64,000 bases of DNA from Astrothelium macrocarpum (Eukaryota; Ascomycota; Dothideomycetes; Trypetheliales; Trypetheliaceae): positions 124,001-188,000 of the forward strand of contig JAGEMR010000052.1 in NCBI GenBank assembly GCA_021030915.1, in the 5' to 3' direction. Under the pieces are notes generated by a model. It saw only the letters and a list, made by a program, of their open reading frames with translations. It searched no databases and was not told the DNA's origin. This document shows, one piece after another, positions 58,260-64,000 of the stretch; the first letter of the stretch is position 1, and each line of letters opens with the position of its first letter. Position numbers and translations under genes: made by a program.

Positions 58260-60036
58260 TTTATTTCCAAGAAAGCTTTCTTTTCTTGTTTGGACACAAG
58301 CCTTGGTGTAACGGGAATACCTTATGCACATATTGATCATAGGAGTGCGCCCCAGGTCCCGCACAGCCCTAGGTCGCGCACACTCGAATCAATTCTCAAT
58401 ACCAAGCATTCGAACCCAATTATCTCAATAACAGTATCGAATTATATAATTTTATTTAAATGAATGAATAATATAAATTCATAAATTTTGAATGAATTAT
58501 TTTTTTTAATTTAAAAAATATTATAATATTCGTTTTGATCTTCTCAAACGAATTTGATCAAAAAATACTTCTATTTCATTTATAATCTTCTTATTCATTC
58601 ATATAATAATTCGAATATTTTTAAATATTTTTCATTAATTTGACTGATTCTATTTATTTTCATAAAATTCAATTTATAATTATTTATTCATTATTCATTA
58701 TTCAATAATCTTCTATTTCCACTATTTTTGAATAATTTATACCTTCTTCCATTATTACTGAATTTTTTCATAATTATATTTTTATTATATTTATAATTCA
58801 ATTTTTATTTATTTATTAATTTATTACTGAATTTTATGAATCTTTTTTTATTAAATTTGAAATTCTTCTATTTTCTTTTATTATTATTCTAATTTTCGAA
58901 TACAAATAATTTTTTTAAAATTATAAAATTTTAAATTATTATATTTTTCAGATATATCTAATTATTTTTTTTATTTAATCACTTTTTTTAATCTTTAAAT
59001 ATTTTTTTGAAATCCAAATTTTCTATTTTAAAAAGAAAATTATTTATATTTTATTTTAAAATAAATATTTTTTATATATTCATTTTTTTTTCATTCTATC
59101 ATATCTAATTTAAAATCAAATTTTTTACAAAATCATTTCTATTATTTTATATTAATTTGATTTAAAAAATCTGAATTTAAAAATCATTTTAAATATAATT
59201 TAATCTGATATATATTAAATTGATCAAATATTTAAAATAAATTAAATAAATAAAGGCCTATTTTGAATCATTCATTAATAATATTTTTTATTATAAATAT
59301 TTTTTCGAATATTATTCAAAATAATAAAAAAAAATCAATTTTATTAAATAATAATATAATAAAAGAATATTGAAATTAGTTATTTAATTTGATATTATAA
59401 TATTCTACCAAAAATCTGAATAAATTCATATCTAATAACTGAAATCAATATATAAAATAAGAAAAATAAATAATAATAAAAATATATTATTTATAATAAA
59501 AATTGAAAAATTTTATAATAAAATAAAATTCATAATCATTAATTATAAATAATTTTTATTTAAAATCATTATTCATTCTATTTTTGATATTTTTTTAAAA
59601 AATTTTAATAAATCAATTATATCCAATTTTATTATTTATCCAATTTAATAAAAAATATATGAAATTATAATTATAAATAATCAAATTCATATTTTAAAAT
59701 TATGAATTTTATATAAAATTAGATTGAATATTATAAATAATAAAAAGAAATAATATTTCATCAATTATTAATATAATAATAAAAATAATAATCTATAAAT
59801 AAAAATTATCTAAATCTGATCCTTTTAAAAGATTTCATTTATAAATTATTTTATCAAATATATAACAATATTTTAAAATTTGGCCTATAATAAAACCTTT
59901 TTTATCTATATTTCATATATTATATAAAACGATTTGATATTTTATAATTTTTGAATCTATTTAATAAAATATTAATAATATAATAATATTTTTAAATAAT
60001 AAATATTATATTAAAATAAAATTGAAATTATTTATA

Positions 60037-60077
60037 GAGTCTTGACCCTAGCTTTGCGACAACCCTAGCTTTGCGAC
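60037..60077 (+). repeat. left terminal inverted repeat
   Basis: 41 bp beginning GAGTCTTGACCCTAGC and containing CCCTAGCTTTGCGAC twice with an AA spacer. It pairs with 61852-61892. Confidence 0.85.
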
Positions 60078-61851
60078 GGCGCGTCGCATATTTTTCACTT
60101 ATAACACGCGTTTTTTTCACAATACCAAAAAAATCAGTTCAATAATTCTCAGATTATGAAATTCAGATTTAGAAGACTTTATTTGTATTCAAAAATCAAA
60201 AAATTTTATTTATTTAAATTATTATTCGTTGATTCAAAATATCGTATGATATATTAGAATATAAATATTATAAAAATAATATATAAATTATAAATCATGA
60301 AATATAATAGAATTTGATCAATATGAAAGAATCAATTTTTATATAATGAATTAAATAATATATAATAATTGGAATTTTTATTATTATTTTAATATTGAAA
60401 GATTTTATTCATTAGATATGCGTTGTATATATATCATACACGTTTTATCAAATAATTATAATTATAGAATATTCTTCTATTAATAATAAATAGATTTATC
60501 AATTCAAAAAACGACATTCAAAAATAATCTCAATATTCGTTTATTAATTAGAATATTCATAATATCAAAACGTAATTTATAAAAGAATAAGATATTAATT
60601 TAATATAATCGTTATATAAATTGAAAAATATAAATATTATAATTCAGATATATATAATATGAATAAATCAGAATTTGATATTGACGAAAAATAAATAATC
60701 AAAATATTAATTCATTTTAATAATATCAAAAAAAAAGAAGATTATTCTGAATAAATAAGAATAAATAATTGATATCGAATATATTAATATTATTGATAAA
60801 TCATTAATTCTTTTTTTAATATTCAAAAATGAATATATTAATTCATATTAAATTTCAGAATAAATATTTTATGATTAATTTCTAATAATCAATCAGAATA
60901 AATAAATATCAAATAATATTGAATTTTAATAATTAATAAAAATATTTAATTTATTTATTTATGAAAAAATTATAAATCATTAATAATTATTTATTATTAA
61001 TAAATATAATAATTATACAATAACTGATTTTATTATTTATTATATAAAAAATAAAATTAATCTAATGATAATATTTTTTTATTATTTTTATTTTTTATAA
61101 TTTTTTAATATTGGAATTTTTGTAATATATAAATTATATTATATTTATACGATATATATAATAAATCGGTTTAATTCATAATAAATTTTTCGGAATAAAT
61201 AAATTTATTTATTGATAGAAATATATTCAAAAATAATGATAAAAAAAATATTTTTAATGACTGATAAAAAATAGATTTATTTTTTTTGATATTTATATAA
61301 ATATTGAAAGATTTTTTTCATAAAATTATATTGATTATTTCAAAATTATATATATTATCTGATTTAAATAATTTGAATTTATTTTTATTTTATAATTCTT
61401 TTTCTGAAATTATTGAATTAATTAAATCAAACGCGAAATTTATATAAATATTATATATATATATAATAAGATTATTTCATTAATAAAATGATATATAAAA
61501 TGAATGATAAAAATTAATAAAAATATGATTATAATTATTATTTATAATTTCAATAAATTATAGATTAATTTAAATTTCTGTAAAAATGAAAAAAAATGAA
61601 AATAAAAAAAAGAATAGAATTAGACGGTATTTTGATCTATAATATTGAAAATATTTTACGAATAATTCGTGATTCAAAAACGAATATTATATTATGAAAG
61701 AAAAAAAAATAATCATAATAAATTGAATCAGATAAAAATTCAGATTAGATGGAAGATTCAGTATTTGAGATTTTGTTTAGTGATTCTGAAGAAATGCAAT
61801 TTTCGCGCAAATGTTGTGCACGTATTGCGCAGATGATGATTTGATTTGATT

Positions 61852-61892
61852 GTCGCAAAACTAGGGTTGTCGCAAAGCTAGGGTCAAGACTC
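61852..61892 (-). repeat. right terminal inverted repeat
   Basis: Inverse complement of 60037-60077 with one mismatch (CGCAAAAC against CGCAAAGC). It ends GGGTCAAGACTC, next to TATA. Confidence 0.85.
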
Positions 61893-63445
61893 TATAATAA
61901 TAATTATATTTGAAATAATTTATTCAAAATTCATTTACGATTTAAAAATATTATATTTACATTTCAAAAATTAATACGAATATTTTTTTTTAATATAATT
62001 ATATTATATATTCAAATAAATATTTTAATTTATTCTATTTTAAATATCTATTATATATTGAATTTATAAAATATCATTATTTTATTTATATAGAATTATT
62101 TGAATATAAAGAATATATTTATATCAAATGATTGAAATATATACGAATAATATGATGATATAATTATAAAATTAATTTTATTTTTTATATAATAAATGAT
62201 AAATTTGATCTGAATATAATTATCATAATCATTTATGATGAAAAAATATTTATAATTCTCACATCATTCATATATTAAAAAATCAAAAACGTTAATTAAT
62301 TAATATAATATCAATTTATTTGATATTTAATCATTTTTATTAATTATAAAATGATATTCTAATAATATTTTTATAAATAATTAATATGAATTTAATTATA
62401 TATTTTTAAAAATTAAAAAAAACGCAAATATTTCGTTTATTATATTAATATATTTAATTATTATAATTTATTTTTATTTATTTATCATAATTTTTTATTT
62501 CTTTTTTATATTAAAATGAATTAATATTTTAAATAATTATTTTTTATTAATATCGAATTCTGATTTATTTATATTATAAATATTTAAAATATTATATTCA
62601 TATTTTTTTTATTATATTTTGAATATATCAAATCAGCGATTTATTATTTTTATAATTATTTTATTTATATAAATAAATTTTAATTAATTAATATATATAT
62701 TACGAATTTGAAAATATCATTTGATAAAATATTCGATTTAATTGATATTAATAAATTCAAAATAGATTTATACGAAATATAAATAAAATATATGATGAAT
62801 ATACTTTTTTTATAAAAATTCAATAAATTCAATCAATAATAAATATATAATTGAAATTCTTATGATAATATATCATTTAATCCAATGAATTAAAATTGAT
62901 TTTTTAATATTTATTAAAAATTATTATAATTTTTAATAATTATTGGTAATAAACCGCCGTTTAATCTATATTTTAATACCGAATATAAAATTTTGAATTT
63001 TTATATAATTTCACAAATTGATAAAAATAAATTTTTAAAAAATATATCACGAATAATTTATATTTATTTTTCAATTTTTATATTTTTTGAAAAATTTTGA
63101 ATTGTTATAATTGAATATATGCGAATTATATATTAATCGTATACGGAACGTATGTATAGCGTGAGCCACGCGGTGGTATGATTCATAACACCGTGGTAGA
63201 CCCTAAATGAAAATGAAATATTTTTTAATCAAAATTATTTATGATATATAAAATAAATTCTATAATATTATTTAAATTAAAATAATTATATTAAATGAAA
63301 TATACGAATTAATTTTATTGATTCAATTTTATTTGACTTAATTATTTATTATTATTATTGAAATAATCTAATTCGAATATTCGATGATGAGAATTGATTT
63401 GATGGTCGCGCCGCGGGATCGGGCGCGCCGTGGTGGAGACTCCTA

Positions 63446-63759
63446 ATCATGCACGGATGAAAATTGATGGGAGTGCGCCCGTGCATTGCCTCACAATTGA
63501 CATGTATTCAGCCTAGTGGAAAGGTATAAGTATCTCAAAGGTCACAGCCAAAGGAGACGAGTTGCCGCCAGCTGTTGAACCGGCCGTTGAACCCGCGTGG
63601 GATGGCATCAACCAAAGCATCATTGAACACCAAAAATAATGGGATGAGAACGATTTCAACGTTCAACTTCGTTTGAAGTTGCTCTTCCACTGGTGCGAAT
63701 TCGGCTGACTTGAATTTAGGTAGGAAATAGGACAGGAGTAGGATTGAGCTAATGAAGCG
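63446..63759. other. normal-composition DNA resuming after the A+T-rich island
   Basis: Base composition returns to normal at about 63400. An 11-bp GGAGTGCGCCC at 63470-63480 repeats the sequence at 58342-58352 on the other side of the island. No gene is seen. Confidence 0.4.
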
Positions 63760-63999
63760 CTAGCGGTTAGCGAAGGCCTGAACCTTTGAAATCGGCCGCC
63801 TTAAGTTGGCCTTTACGTCTCGTCTTCTCCGTCGATGTTCCAATGCGAGCACATATATACATTCAAAACTTTGACTAGTAAAGGAGCAAGTTGAGTGTAG
63901 CACAGGACAAGACAGAGCAAGGTAAATCACTATGAGCAGCATGACTGCGACCGTGGCTACAGCAGTCTTGAACACGGCCATCTTAATAAGAGATTTCAT
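63760..63999 (-). CDS. possible small membrane or secreted protein at the window edge
   Basis: A minus-strand frame of 79 codons starts at the very end of the window (ATG at 63999, second ATG at 63981). From the second ATG it reads MAVFKTAVATVAVMLLIVIY, a strong hydrophobic N-terminus, then becomes basic (HRRRRRDVKAN). It may be the first exon of a larger gene, or chance. The 5' side is outside the window. Confidence 0.3.
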   Translation of the reverse strand: MKSLIKMAVFKTAVATVAVMLLIVIYLALSCPVLHSTCSFTSQSFECIYVLALEHRRRRRDVKANLRRPISKVQAFANR

Positions 64000-64000
64000 A

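Larger units (their letters stand above)
60035..61894. mobile_element. RIP-decayed DNA transposon, about 1.86 kb, Tc1/mariner-like (Fot1/pogo type)
   Basis: Terminal inverted repeats at 60037-60077 and 61852-61892 match at 40 of 41 positions; the single difference is a G/A transition. TATA flanks both sides (60033-60036 and 61893-61896), consistent with a TA target duplication. Length and TA duplication fit Fot1/pogo-type Tc1-mariner elements, which are about 1.9 kb in fungi. Each TIR contains two copies of CCCTAGCTTTGCGAC, probably transposase-binding sites. No transposase remains: the interior is A/T-only apart from about 60-70 bp next to each end. It is non-autonomous and dead. Confidence 0.8.
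58384..63400. other. A+T-rich RIP-like island, no coding capacity
   Basis: About 5 kb of near-pure A/T sequence, with no open frame above roughly 60 codons and only two GC-bearing interruptions (the inner transposon ends at about 60037-60110 and 61790-61892, and an islet at 63140-63205). Residual C is mostly preceded by T or followed by G, and residual G mostly followed by A. Extreme C-to-T/G-to-A decay of repeats is the expected outcome of repeat-induced point mutation in Pezizomycotina. It also behaves as a sharp compositional boundary with the adjacent gene space. Confidence 0.85.
58340..63445. mobile_element. putative outer transposon, decayed, with nested inner element
   Basis: GC-rich islets bound the A+T-rich block: TAGGAGT at 58340-58346 and its inverse ACTCCTA at 63439-63445. 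On the inner side each islet carries two tandem copies of a roughly 15-bp GC-rich unit (left CCCAGGTCCCGCAC and CCCTAGGTCGCGCAC; right, in inverse, CACGGCGCGCC and CGCGGCGCGACC). This resembles the arrangement of the inner element's ends. The identity of the two ends is low after the first seven bases, so this is a hypothesis. Confidence 0.35.

Noticed and set aside
58384..63400. mitochondrial DNA or a centromere as the explanation for the A+T-rich block
   Set aside because: No mitochondrial genes or rRNA are visible, and it holds a nuclear-type transposon with TA duplication. A centromere would usually be much longer, so a RIP-decayed repeat island fits better.

Overview
The window is nuclear DNA of a filamentous ascomycete (Pezizomycotina). 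The evidence is short 46-94 nt introns with GTRNGT donors and CTAAC/CTRAC branch points, fungus-specific families (Clr5-ankyrin, DUF6594, Mdm34, Spt8, fungal retropepsin-like proteins), and a 5 kb block of extremely A+T-rich DNA of the kind left by repeat-induced point mutation (RIP). I cannot name the species. Most genes were re-spliced by eye. Exon junctions were accepted when intron phase and protein family agreed.

Layout. 1-9.3 kb: a BTB protein and a 1231-aa Clr5-domain ankyrin protein, with long gene-poor flanks. 9.3-16.6 kb: three minus-strand genes, a secreted galactose-oxidase-like enzyme (all copper and radical-site residues present), an acyl-CoA dehydrogenase whose last exon ends in SKL (peroxisomal), and a DUF6594 membrane protein. 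16.6-22.4 kb: gene-poor, with a convergent pair of small retropepsin-like genes. 22.4-36 kb: housekeeping block with argininosuccinate synthase (12 exons, including a 7-nt microexon beside a GC-AG intron, and a TGACTCA cross-pathway site upstream), a CCDC47/DUF1682 protein, a PPR-like mitochondrial protein, the ERMES subunit Mdm34, an Ecm15-like protein, inositol-pentakisphosphate 2-kinase and a lipocalin-like protein. 36-43 kb: a GPI-anchored PLC-X-like protein, a newly assembled 74-aa three-exon gene, a D-2-hydroxyacid dehydrogenase and a HAD phosphatase. 43-57 kb: a large unknown protein, an unknown protein with internal repeats, an NFX1/ZNFX1-type RNA helicase, the SAGA subunit Spt8 and a steryl-ester/acid lipase.

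57.4-64 kb: the edge of an A+T-rich island. One or two small spliced genes, including a possible small secreted protein, lie directly against it. Inside the island is a decayed DNA transposon of about 1.86 kb, whose 41-bp terminal inverted repeats still match at 40 of 41 positions although its interior has been erased. A second, outer pair of GC-rich islets suggests a nested element. The residual C and G in this block sit mostly in TpC/GpA (or CpG), a sharper context signature than simple CpA depletion.

No biosynthetic cluster, tRNA, rRNA or CRISPR array was seen. Most genes look independently transcribed, so functional links are limited to organelle and lipid themes (Mdm34, CCDC47-like, lipase, peroxisomal ACAD) and are not evidence of a pathway.
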